Below are positions 1-6,434 of a stretch of DNA of 6,611 nucleotides, piece after piece (position 1 is the stretch's first letter; every line of letters begins with the position of its first letter). Source of the stretch: Candidatus Hebobacteria bacterium (GTDB lineage Bacteria; Armatimonadota; Hebobacteria; Hebobacterales; Hebobacteraceae); contig JALGTT010000213.1 in the NCBI GenBank assembly GCA_029821235.1, positions 1 to 6,611 on the forward strand, in the 5' to 3' direction. Under the pieces are notes generated by a model, which saw nothing but the letters and a program-made list of their open reading frames with translations, made no database searches and had not been told where the DNA came from. The position numbers and the translations under genes were made by a program.

Positions 1-348
1 TTCACCGCCTTCATCCCGTGGACCTTCCAGCCGGCCAACACGGACCTCGGCGGCGAGGCGGCCGGGCCGCACGACTATCTCCGCACCCTTGCCGTGTCCC
101 GCCTGGTGTTGGACAATGTGCCCAACCTGCAGGCCTCGTGGGTGACCCAGGGGGCCGAGATCGGGCAGATTTCACTCGCCTTCGGGGCCAACGACCTGGG
201 GAGCACCATGCTGGAGGAGAACGTGGTGCGGGCGGCGGGTGTCACCTTCCGCATGTCCGCGCAGGAACTGGCGACACTCATCCGGCGGGCCGGCTTCACG
301 CCCGCGCGAAGAGATACGTACTACGAGCAACTGGAGATGTGGCGATGA
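1..348 (+). CDS. mqnC: Cyclic dehypoxanthine futalosine synthase (MqnC), C-terminal part
   Basis: The last 115 residues are present and the 5' end lies outside the window. MqnC is a radical-SAM enzyme that cyclises dehypoxanthine futalosine in the futalosine pathway to menaquinone. The fragment opens with the strand F-T-A-F-I-P-W-T-F-Q-P and continues with D-N-V-P-N-x-Q-A-S-W-V-T-Q-G (about residues 38-51), then F-G-A-N-D-L-G-S-T-M and E-E-N-V-V-R-A-A-G. These are typical of MqnC and separate it from the related MqnE. The radical-SAM cysteine motif would lie upstream and cannot be seen. The family is usually about 360-370 residues, so roughly a third is here. The stop codon overlaps the next start (ATGA), suggesting translational coupling. 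The family call is firm from remembered motifs; no alignment was run. Confidence 0.93.
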   Translation, partial: FTAFIPWTFQPANTDLGGEAAGPHDYLRTLAVSRLVLDNVPNLQASWVTQGAEIGQISLAFGANDLGSTMLEENVVRAAGVTFRMSAQELATLIRRAGFTPARRDTYYEQLEMWR

Positions 349-1220
349 CGCAGGACGACCGGCTGGCGGTGATCGGCGGGAGCGGCGCGCACCGCGTGCT
401 CGCCGACGCGGCCGAGAAGTGCACCCGCCTGGGGCCTATGGAGACCCCCTTCGGCGAATCCGCGCCCATCTACCGGGCGCGGGCGGGCGACGTTTCCTTT
501 CTCTTCCTCCCCAGACACGGGGAGGGCGGATACCAGCTCGCCGCGCCGTGGGTGAACTACCGCGCAAACGTATACGCTCTGAAGGAGCACGGCGTCTCCC
601 GCATCCTCTCCTGGTCCGGGCCGGGCGCGATTGACACGACGCTTCAGGTAGGCCAGTTCGTGGTCCCGAACGACCTGCTGGACGAGACGCGCGGCCGCGA
701 GAGCAGTTTCTACAAGGGCACCGGCCTGGGATTCATCAGGCAGGCCCCCGTGTTCTGTCCCGAACTGCGAGAGGCCGTGGTCACCTCGCTGCACCGGCTG
801 AGATTGGAGTGCCGGGATTACGGCATCTACGTCTGCACCCAGGGACCTCGGCTGGAGACTCCGGCGGAGATCCGCCGCTATCGCAGAGATGGGGCCGCAC
901 TGGTGGGCATGACGCTCTGCCCGGAGGCTTTCCTGGCGCGCGAACTGGAGATGTGCTACGCGGCGGTATGCTATGTCACCAACTATGCAGAGGGGGTGTA
1001 TGAGAGGGATACGCGGCCCGGCGACCTGTTCGGCGGGTTGATCGGGGAGGCGGAAAAGGAGGCGGCCGACGAGGCGCTGGGGAGGTTCCTGGAGATCGCC
1101 ACTCTGGTGGCGCGCATCGCCCCCGAGGAACGACACTGCGGGTGCGGATTCGCCATGGAAAGGTACCGGAAAGAGGGCCGCATCGGCGAAGACTGGCATA
1201 CGTGGATGGGGGAGCGGTGA
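345..1220 (+). CDS. Probable 6-oxopurine nucleoside phosphorylase (MTAP/MTIP subfamily)
   Basis: A 291-residue protein of the PNP/MTAP phosphorylase family, which cleaves the N-glycosidic bond of purine nucleosides using phosphate. Visible motifs are the N-terminal phosphate loop I-G-G-S-G (10-14), R-H-G (57-59), V-N-Y-R-A-N (70-75), G-P-R-L-E-T-P-A-E-I (167-176), G-M-T (188-190), P-E-A-F-L-A-R-E (193-200) and V-T-N-Y-A (211-215). The C-terminus has a C-x-C pair (265, 267) like many bacterial MTAPs. Glu171 and Asn213 sit where 6-oxopurine enzymes bind hypoxanthine or guanine; adenine-specific MTAPs have Ser-Thr/Ser and Asp there. The substrate is therefore probably an inosine-like nucleoside, such as methylthioinosine, or a futalosine-type compound given the mqnC neighbour. 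The start is ATG at 345, overlapping the mqnC stop, with GGAG at 333-336 eight bases upstream. Family is confident; exact substrate is inference. Confidence 0.88.
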   Translation: MTQDDRLAVIGGSGAHRVLADAAEKCTRLGPMETPFGESAPIYRARAGDVSFLFLPRHGEGGYQLAAPWVNYRANVYALKEHGVSRILSWSGPGAIDTTLQVGQFVVPNDLLDETRGRESSFYKGTGLGFIRQAPVFCPELREAVVTSLHRLRLECRDYGIYVCTQGPRLETPAEIRRYRRDGAALVGMTLCPEAFLARELEMCYAAVCYVTNYAEGVYERDTRPGDLFGGLIGEAEKEAADEALGRFLEIATLVARIAPEERHCGCGFAMERYRKEGRIGEDWHTWMGER

Positions 1221-2311
1221 TGGCCGAACGGAACGACTGGGACTTCGCCGACCTGGGCATGAAGCACACCCAGTATCTCACTCACTTCTTTCATCACTGG
1301 ACCGCGAAGTTCATCCCTCAGATTCCCGCGCGCGCCATCGAACAGTACGCGCGGCCGGGGGACATCGTGGTGGATCCGTTCATGGGCTGCGGCACCACGC
1401 TGGTGGAGGCGGCGCGGCTGGGGCACGATGCCTGGGGGACCGACATCAATCCGCTGGCGGTTCGCATCGCACGGGCAAAGGTGGCTCCCATCGAGCGCGC
1501 TCAACTCGCCGACTACCTCGCCTGGCTGGAGAAGGCGGCCAGGAAGCCGGAGGCTCACCTGGCGCCGACGGCCGCGCTGTTTGAGGGAAGCGACCGGTGG
1601 TTTCGCGAGGACGTGGCGCGGGCGATCCGCGCCGTGCTGGACCGCGCCTCGGAACTGGAGGCGGGCACGCGCAACTTCGTGGAGATCGGCCTCTCCGACC
1701 TGCTGAAGGGCATCAGTAACGCGCGCATGGACCGCACCCTTCCCCAACTCCCCGCAACCCCCAAGTACGTGGACAAGAAGCACTATCACCGCGTGGTGGA
1801 CAACCGCACCCGGAGGATCAATGCGTTCGCCCGGCTGCGGAGCCAACTTCGGCGTATGGAGCGCGCGCTGGATGAGTTCCACCGGCAGGCGCGGGGGAGG
1901 CCGGAGCCGATTCTGCACGACGCGCGGGACCTGGCCTCTCTGGGGAAGAGGGCGCAGTTGGCGGTAACCTCGCCTCCCTACTGGAGCGCGCAGAACTACC
2001 AGAGACTGCACTGGCTCTCGTTTCAGGTGCTCGGGCTGGACGCGCCGGGCGCGGGGGAGATCGGGCGCCGGCCGCGCGACTACCTCGACGAGATGGAGAA
2101 GGTCATCGCGCAGCTCACACAGGTGCTGTCAGGGTGCTTCGTGCTGGTGATAGGGGAGTCGAAGGACGGGATTCACGAACAGGTGCGGGACCTGTGCGCG
2201 GCCCACGGCATGAAACCCAAGGAGACCTTCCGGCGAAGGCTGGTGAACCAGGCCCTCTTCGTGAAGGCGGTGAGAAACGAGTTCATCTACGTCTTCGAGC
2301 ACCGCGGTTGA
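1220..2311 (+). CDS. Site-specific DNA methyltransferase (N4-cytosine/N6-adenine type)
   Basis: A 363-residue SAM-dependent DNA amino-methyltransferase. SAM-binding motif I is D-P-F-M-G-C-G-T-T (52-60), followed by the acidic strand G-T-D-I-N-P (73-78). The catalytic motif IV is S-P-P-Y-W (251-255); SPPY is common in N4-cytosine enzymes but also occurs in some N6-adenine ones. An H-x-x-x-A-K-F-I-P segment (about 26-33) before motif I resembles motif X. Motif I precedes IV with about 190 residues between them, including a basic, probably helical stretch around 194-230 that may hold target-recognition elements. The start chosen is ATG at 1220, overlapping the preceding stop (TGATG) with GGAG at 1211-1214; an in-frame GTG at 1217 and an ATG at 1142 are less likely. 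No endonuclease gene is visible, so it may be an orphan methylase. The target sequence cannot be predicted. The 3' end overlaps the convergent M48 gene by 29 nt. Confidence 0.85.
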   Translation: MAERNDWDFADLGMKHTQYLTHFFHHWTAKFIPQIPARAIEQYARPGDIVVDPFMGCGTTLVEAARLGHDAWGTDINPLAVRIARAKVAPIERAQLADYLAWLEKAARKPEAHLAPTAALFEGSDRWFREDVARAIRAVLDRASELEAGTRNFVEIGLSDLLKGISNARMDRTLPQLPATPKYVDKKHYHRVVDNRTRRINAFARLRSQLRRMERALDEFHRQARGRPEPILHDARDLASLGKRAQLAVTSPPYWSAQNYQRLHWLSFQVLGLDAPGAGEIGRRPRDYLDEMEKVIAQLTQVLSGCFVLVIGESKDGIHEQVRDLCAAHGMKPKETFRRRLVNQALFVKAVRNEFIYVFEHRG

Positions 2312-2975
2312 ACGCGCGCGGCAGCAGCCAGGTGACGCGGGCGGGGTCGCCCTCCTTCTCGTGCAGCATCACCAGCACCTGCCGCAGGCCGTCGGCCCGA
2401 TATCCGGCCCGGAACGCGAACAGGGTTCCGAACTGATCGGCCTCGTACTCCTTCTCGCGGTATCCCTGCCGCATCTCCAGATCGAGGGCGATGGAGGCGG
2501 CCTGGCGGATGGACTTGGAACTGCGCCGGGTCACCAACTCCACCAACAGGCTCTGCGTCATCGCCTTCTCGATGGCGGCCTTGGCGTGGTGGTGGTCAAC
2601 GTGTACCGCCTCGTGCCCGATGATGCCGGCCAATTGATCATCGTTCTTCACATAGCCCATCATGCCCTTGGTGCCATAGATGAATCCCCCGGGCAGGGCC
2701 AGCGCGTTGATCTCATCGGTGTTGAGGATCTTGAAGGTCCACGGGAGGGCCGGGTCGCTGGTGGTGGAGGCGATGCGACGGCCGATGGCTTCGAGGCGCG
2801 CCTGGGCGGCCGGGTCGTTCACCACCCCGTACTTCTGCTCCAACTGGGCCGAGCCGTCGCGGCCGATGCTGATCTCGGTCTCCCGGTCAATTTCGAGCGG
2901 ATTGTCGCATCCCGCGCACAAGATGCCGAGCGCAAACACGAGCGCCAGGCACAGCCCGAGATACCCTCGTTTCAT
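2283..2975 (-). CDS. M48-family zinc metalloprotease, putative lipoprotein, C-terminus apparently truncated
   Basis: A 230-residue protein with a short basic N-terminus, a hydrophobic segment (about 5-22) and a candidate lipidated Cys23 in L-C-A-G-C, a slightly non-standard lipobox with Cys at -3. Asp follows the cysteine; in E. coli that retains lipoproteins in the inner membrane. The catalytic zinc motif is H-E-A-V-H (121-125), and E-Y-E-A-D (176-180) supplies the third ligand, as in the LoiP/BepA/YcaL-type M48 proteases that degrade misfolded envelope proteins. The preceding L-P-G-G-F-I-Y (94-100) is also typical. Related proteins normally continue to a T/S-H-P-x(n)-R motif; here the protein ends with a basic R-G-A-R-R-R-R tail inside the 3' end of the methyltransferase gene. 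The start is ATG at 2975-2973, with a strong AGGAGG (2990-2985 on the minus strand) nine bases upstream. The protease assignment is strong, activity uncertain. Confidence 0.85.
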   Translation of the reverse strand: MKRGYLGLCLALVFALGILCAGCDNPLEIDRETEISIGRDGSAQLEQKYGVVNDPAAQARLEAIGRRIASTTSDPALPWTFKILNTDEINALALPGGFIYGTKGMMGYVKNDDQLAGIIGHEAVHVDHHHAKAAIEKAMTQSLLVELVTRRSSKSIRQAASIALDLEMRQGYREKEYEADQFGTLFAFRAGYRADGLRQVLVMLHEKEGDPARVTWLLPRAFNRGARRRR

Positions 2976-2984
2976 CTCGCAACT

Positions 2985-2990
2985 CCTCCT
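2985..2990 (-). promoter_or_regulatory. Shine-Dalgarno AGGAGG of the M48 gene
   Basis: Read on the minus strand this is a perfect AGGAGG placed nine bases before the ATG at 2975. It fixes the start of the lipoprotein signal and excludes the longer in-frame ORF that begins at 3323 inside tldD. Confidence 0.75.
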
Positions 2991-3016
2991 CGTGATCAGT
3001 CCAGTAGTTAGCCGCA

Positions 3017-3039
3017 CGAGTAACAGGTCCTGTTTCTCG
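3017..3039. promoter_or_regulatory. 23-bp near-perfect dyad, candidate operator between the M48 gene and tldD
   Basis: Two 11-base arms, CGAGTAACAGG and CCTGTTTCTCG, flank a single T and pair at 10 of 11 positions, the exception being T3021/T3035. The core AACAGG-T-CCTGTT is exact. It sits in the 145-nt gap between the divergent M48 and tldD starts, where a dimeric regulator could serve both genes. It has no T-run, so it does not look like a terminator. I do not recognise the binding family. The symmetry is seen; the operator role is inference. Confidence 0.45.
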
Positions 3040-3053
3040 GCCGACACTCGGCC
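3039..3053. repeat. Small inverted repeat GGCCGA-CAC-TCGGCC
   Basis: This is a perfect 6-bp stem with a 3-nt loop, directly abutting the 23-bp dyad and sharing G3039. There is no T-tract on either side, so an intrinsic terminator is unlikely. It could be part of a composite regulatory site or a leader hairpin, or it may be chance in GC-rich DNA. Confidence 0.3.
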
Positions 3054-3090
3054 TGGTTCCGGGGAAGGAATGAACACGAGTTGCGTCGCA

Positions 3091-3096
3091 GATAAT
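3091..3096 (+). promoter_or_regulatory. Possible -10 element (GATAAT) for tldD
   Basis: GATAAT matches the sigma-70 -10 consensus at five of six bases and lies 25 nt before the ATG at 3121. No convincing -35 box is found 16-18 bases upstream, so the call is weak. If it is used, transcription would begin near 3103 and the in-frame ATG at 3070 could not be the start of tldD. Confidence 0.2.
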
Positions 3097-3120
3097 CTCA
3101 CTGCCCCGCGTAAGTCGAGA

Positions 3121-4527
3121 ATGAATGGAATGAAGAAGCAACTCGAACGTCTCCGCGATGAGGCGCTGCGACGCAAGGTGCAATTCGCGGAGATGCGTTT
3201 CGCCGCAGTCGCGCGCACCGCGCTGGTGCTCCAGGACGGACGCGCGGACCGCGTGGCGGAGAGGAAGGGGGCGGGCCTTGGCGTGAGGGTGCTGTCGGAG
3301 GGGGCGTGGGGGTTCGCCAGCACGGAGTCCCACTCCTACGACGACTGGACTGCCTGCCTGGAATCCGCCATCTCGCTCGCGCGGGTCTCCTCTGCGCGGA
3401 TCGAGGAGCGCGTGGAACTGGCCGAGGTGGAGCCGGTGGTGGACGAGGTGCGGGCCGCCTTCGAGATGGATCCGGCGGAGGTTTCGCTGGACCGCAAGTT
3501 GGCCGCCATCCGCGGTTACGAGCAGGCCTCCGCGCGGCGCGCGGGCGAGCATGCGGCCAACCTGCTGACCGGATACAACGACGCGCGCGAGGCGGAGATC
3601 GTGTGCAACACGCGGGGCACGCTGGTAGCCTCGGAGACGGTTCGCACTCTCGTCTGGCATGCCATCACCGCGCGCAACGGCTCGGTTCTGCAGCGGGCGC
3701 GCGAGTTGCGCGCAGAGCAGGCGGGTTTCGAGTTGGTGGAGGCGACGCCGGCCGAGGACTTCAGCGTGAAGGCGGCGGCGCGGGCGGTATCGCTGCTGCG
3801 GGCCGACCCCGCTCCGGCGGGCAAGTTCCCCGCGGTGTTCCACCCCTCCATCACCGGACTGCTGGTGCACGAGGCGATAGGACACAACGCGGAGGCGGAC
3901 CACGTGCTCAGCGGGACCTCCATCCTGGAGGGCAGGCTGGGCACCAAGATCGCCGCGGATTGTATCACCATCGTGGATGACGCCACTCTGCCCAAGTCGT
4001 GGGGCTCGTATCGTTACGACTCCGAGGGCGTGGCCGGCCGGCGGCGCGTGCTGGTGGAAAAGGGGGTGCTGAAGCAGTTCATGCACTCCCTGGAAACGGC
4101 CGCGAAGATGGGTGTGGAGCCCAACGGGTCGGCGCGGGCCGACGGGTTCATTCACCGGCCCATCGTGCGAATGAGCAACACGATGATCGAGCCCGGCGAA
4201 CTCTCTCTGGAGGAACTGATCGCCGACATCGACCTGGGGATTCTGTTGCGCGGTGGGCAGTGGGGATATGTCTGGTGTGAGAAGGGCCAGTACACCTGTC
4301 ACGCGGGCGAGGGAGTGATGATCCGGGATGGGCAACTTGCCGAGCAGGTGCGGAATGTCTCCATCTCCGGCATGACCCTGGAGACGCTGGCGAACGTGCT
4401 GGGGGTGAGCCGGGACTTCGAACTGCGGATGCCGGGCAACTGCGGCAAGAACGGCCAGAGCATGCCGGTGAACGGGGGCGGACCCTATCTCAAGGTCAAG
4501 GAAATCGTGGTCGGAGGCCAGGGGTGA
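3121..4527 (+). CDS. tldD: TldD zinc metalloprotease subunit
   Basis: A 468-residue protein of the TldD/PmbA (U62) family, close to the 481 of E. coli TldD. TldD pairs with TldE as a cytoplasmic metalloprotease that cleaves unfolded peptides; in E. coli the pair matures microcin B17 and degrades the CcdA antitoxin. The metal site is visible: H-E-A-I-G-H (250-255, HExxxH) followed by N-A-E-A-D, and Cys441 in N-C-G-K-N-G-Q, matching the Cys ligand of characterised TldD. Y-D-S-E-G-V and G-V-L-K-Q-F-M-H, conserved in the family, are also present. Three in-frame ATGs are possible (3070, 3121, 3130). The family N-terminus begins just before L-x-x-L-x-x-E-A-L, favouring 3121 or 3130; none has an ideal ribosome site at good spacing. 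tldE follows after 9 nt, so the two are probably co-transcribed. All key residues are intact. Confidence 0.95.
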   Translation: MNGMKKQLERLRDEALRRKVQFAEMRFAAVARTALVLQDGRADRVAERKGAGLGVRVLSEGAWGFASTESHSYDDWTACLESAISLARVSSARIEERVELAEVEPVVDEVRAAFEMDPAEVSLDRKLAAIRGYEQASARRAGEHAANLLTGYNDAREAEIVCNTRGTLVASETVRTLVWHAITARNGSVLQRARELRAEQAGFELVEATPAEDFSVKAAARAVSLLRADPAPAGKFPAVFHPSITGLLVHEAIGHNAEADHVLSGTSILEGRLGTKIAADCITIVDDATLPKSWGSYRYDSEGVAGRRRVLVEKGVLKQFMHSLETAAKMGVEPNGSARADGFIHRPIVRMSNTMIEPGELSLEELIADIDLGILLRGGQWGYVWCEKGQYTCHAGEGVMIRDGQLAEQVRNVSISGMTLETLANVLGVSRDFELRMPGNCGKNGQSMPVNGGGPYLKVKEIVVGGQG

Positions 4528-4531
4528 GGAG
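4527..4531 (+). promoter_or_regulatory. Shine-Dalgarno AGGAG of tldE overlapping the tldD stop
   Basis: AGGAG begins on the last base of the tldD TGA and lies five bases before the ATG at 4537. This arrangement suggests that tldE translation is coupled to tldD termination and supports 4537 as the start. Confidence 0.6.
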
Positions 4532-4536
4532 CCTCG

Positions 4537-5810
4537 ATGTCTGATCTGCTGAAACTCGCGGAGATTGCCTGCGACGCGGCGATGCGGGCCGGGGCGGAGT
4601 TCGCGGACGCCTCGGTGGACGAGGGACGCGGCGTCTCGGTGTCCATCGAGAAGAACGCCATCCAGTGCAGCGACGCGCGCCAGTGGGCCCGCGTCTCGGT
4701 GCGCGCCTTCGTGAAAGGGGGCACCGGCTGGTTCAGCGGGTCGGGCGCCTCCGAGGAGGCGGCAGCCGAGGCCGGCCGATCGGCCGCCGAGGCGGCCAAG
4801 GCGGCGGAGCCGGACCCCGACTTCGTGGACCTGGTGTCGCCGGCGGAGTTCCCCGAGGTGCCCGGGCTGCACGATCCTCGACTGGCCGAGATTTCGCCCG
4901 CGGTGGTGGCTCAGTGGGCGGTGGGCAACATTGACTCGGCGCGGGCGGTAACCGATGAGGCAATCGTCTCCGGCGGCGCGAGCGCGAACTGGAATCGCTG
5001 GGCCTTCGCCAACAACCTCGGGGTGGCGGTCGCACAGCAGACCACCGCGGCCTCGGTGAGCGCTCATGTGGTGATTCGCCGGGGGGATGATGTCGGCTCC
5101 TTTTTCGAGTGGGACTCCGCGCGCGGGCTCGCCGACCTGGAGGTCGAGGGGATCGGCGCGCGCGCCGCGTCGGAGGCGCTCAGATACCTGGGCAGCAGGC
5201 CGGTCAAGACGGCCATCCTGCCGGTGGTGTTCGGCCCTCTCGCCAGCGATGGGTTGATGATGGGGCTGTGTGCTGCGGCCAGCGCCGAGGAGATTCAGCG
5301 CAACCGGTCTTTTCTCATCGGAAAGAGAGGGGAGCGCGTTGCATCAGAGGCGGTCACTCTGGTGGACGACCCGCTGATACCGGGCGGCCTCAGTTCCTCC
5401 AACGGGGCGTGCTGAAGACCTATCTGCACAGCCACTATACGGCCCGCAAGTCCGGCGAGGAAAACACGGGCCATTCCACGCGGGGCGGCATCGCACCCAC
5501 GAACGTGATTCCCACATTGGGTGAGAAGACCGCGGCGCAGATCATCGGAGAGGTGGAGGACGGTATCTACGTTGCTCTGGGCAACCCGGTGCCGGATACC
5601 GCCTCGGGCCAGTTGTCCGCTCTGGTTGACGCCGGGTTCCGCATCGAGCGCGGCGAGTTGACTCACCCCCTGAAGAATACGATGGTGGCGGGACACGCTC
5701 TGGAGTTGATGGGCGCCATTGACGCCATTTCCTCCGACTACCGCGCGGAGCCGGGGCGAGTGCTGCCCACGGTGCGGGTGCAGGCGATGAAGGTGGCGAG
5801 CGCGGACTGA
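4537..5810 (+). pseudogene. tldE: TldE/PmbA, disrupted by an out-of-frame internal deletion
   Basis: TldE (PmbA) is the non-catalytic partner of TldD. The first frame (4537-5415) gives 292 residues with family features such as N-R-W-A-F-A-N-N-L-G, G-S-R-P-V-K-T, N-R-S-F-L-I-G-K-R-G-E and V-D-D-P-L-I-P-G-G-L, then runs into a TGA. The C-terminal half continues in another frame from about 5394 to the TGA at 5808-5810, starting L-Q-R-G-V-L-K-T-Y-L-H-S and ending V-A-S-A-D. The join is not a simple one-base slip: family members, and TldD here, have about 15 more residues between P-G-G-L and G-V-L-K, including the D-x-E-G motif. Some 44-46 nt therefore appear to be missing near 5391-5400. Everything else looks well conserved, so the damage is recent or an assembly error. 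If real, only an N-terminal fragment would be made. Confidence 0.85.
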
Positions 5811-5820
5811 GGTCAGTCCG
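5803..5820. repeat. 8-bp perfect inverted repeat spanning both convergent stop codons
   Basis: CGGACTGA and TCAGTCCG are exact reverse complements separated by GG. Each arm contains the Asp-stop codons of one of the two convergent genes, tldE on + and the GerMN gene on -, with only 2 nt between the genes. It could form a short hairpin in either transcript and act as a shared 3' end, but no T-run follows on either strand, so intrinsic termination is not supported. Confidence 0.4.
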
Positions 5821-6434
5821 TCAGCAGTTCGCCGTCGAAGGCGAGAGGCGAACTCACATCCAGGTGCCCGCCGATGGTTTCCACCACCTCTCCCTCCACG
5901 AGGATCTGGACTTTCTCCACCCCGGGCAGCGAGGTGAGGGTGTTCACGATGGAGTAGACGGTGGCCGCCTCGTTGGACGATCCTCCGGGAAAGCGGCTGA
6001 CGAGTTCCTCGCTGAAGTCCGCAGTCGCAATGCCGTCCTCTGTCTTCACCCCCAGCAGCCTCGCGCCCTCCGGCAGCGGCCGCACACAGCCGTCCACAGC
6101 CGTCAGGAAGGGGGCCGGAGATCATCTCCTCCACCGCGCTGGCGGCCGGAGACTCGGCCGGCACCTGGCGCTCCACGGGCACCAACTCCACCCCCCTGTC
6201 AGTCATGCGCACGAAGTAGACGACTGCGGTGATGGTGCGCGCAGCCTGGTCGTCTCGCGCGCGGGCGGCCCTGTCTGCGTTACGGGCGCGCCCCCCTCCG
6301 CGCAGCCAATGGTGCGCGGTGATGAACTCGGGGCGCGCGCGCCAGATCCAGATCGCCCCCGCCGCCAGCGCGATGACGGAGAGGATGGCGGCCCAGGAGC
6401 GCGCGCGTGTTGACTTGGACTGTTTCCGGCTCAT
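5813..6434 (-). pseudogene. Membrane-anchored GerMN-domain protein, one-base frameshift
   Basis: GerMN domains occur in spore-germination and envelope proteins, often beside cell-wall amidases; their molecular role is unclear. The start is ATG at 6434, overlapping the amidase stop (ATGA). The first frame encodes a basic N-terminus, one membrane segment (about 14-31), a charged linker and the start of the domain, I-T-A-V-V-Y-F-V-R (68-76) to V-E-E-M-I-S-G-P (101-108). The rest is one base out of phase: F-L-T-A-V-D-G-C-V-R-P-L-P-E-G-A-R-L-L-G-V, then D-F-S-E-E-L and S-N-E-A-A-T-V-Y-S-I-V-N-T-L. Removing one base from the run of five G (6110-6114, C on the coding strand) restores a 206-residue protein. 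Left uncorrected, the first frame runs antisense through tldE to 5295. A homopolymer error is the simplest explanation, a real mutation the other. Confidence 0.82.

Noticed and set aside
18..344. An upstream extension of the phosphorylase gene in its own frame.
   Set aside because: It overlaps the clear MqnC C-terminus; the phosphate-loop N-terminus fits the ATG at 345, which has a GGAG site.
2302..2309. An 8-bp palindrome near the end of the methyltransferase gene, considered as a terminator.
   Set aside because: It is short, has no loop and no T-run, and sits in coding sequence of both convergent genes.
2680..3120. An in-frame upstream extension of tldD to an ATG at 2680.
   Set aside because: It would run through the opposite-strand M48 gene and does not resemble TldD; the family N-terminus begins near 3121-3130.
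4773..4786. A 14-bp perfect palindrome CGGCCGATCGGCCG inside tldE.
   Set aside because: It lies in an Ala/Glu-rich coding stretch where GGCC-type repetition follows from codon use; nothing suggests a separate role.
2887..5067. A 726-codon open frame on the minus strand opposite tldD and tldE.
   Set aside because: It is antisense to well-recognised TldD and TldE, its product is rich in Arg, His, Gly and Pro with no recognisable domain, and long antisense frames are expected in GC-rich coding DNA.
5295..5812. Continuation of the GerMN first frame antisense through tldE as a 379-residue protein.
   Set aside because: Domain similarity switches to the other frame at 6110-6114, and the antisense extension has no recognisable content.
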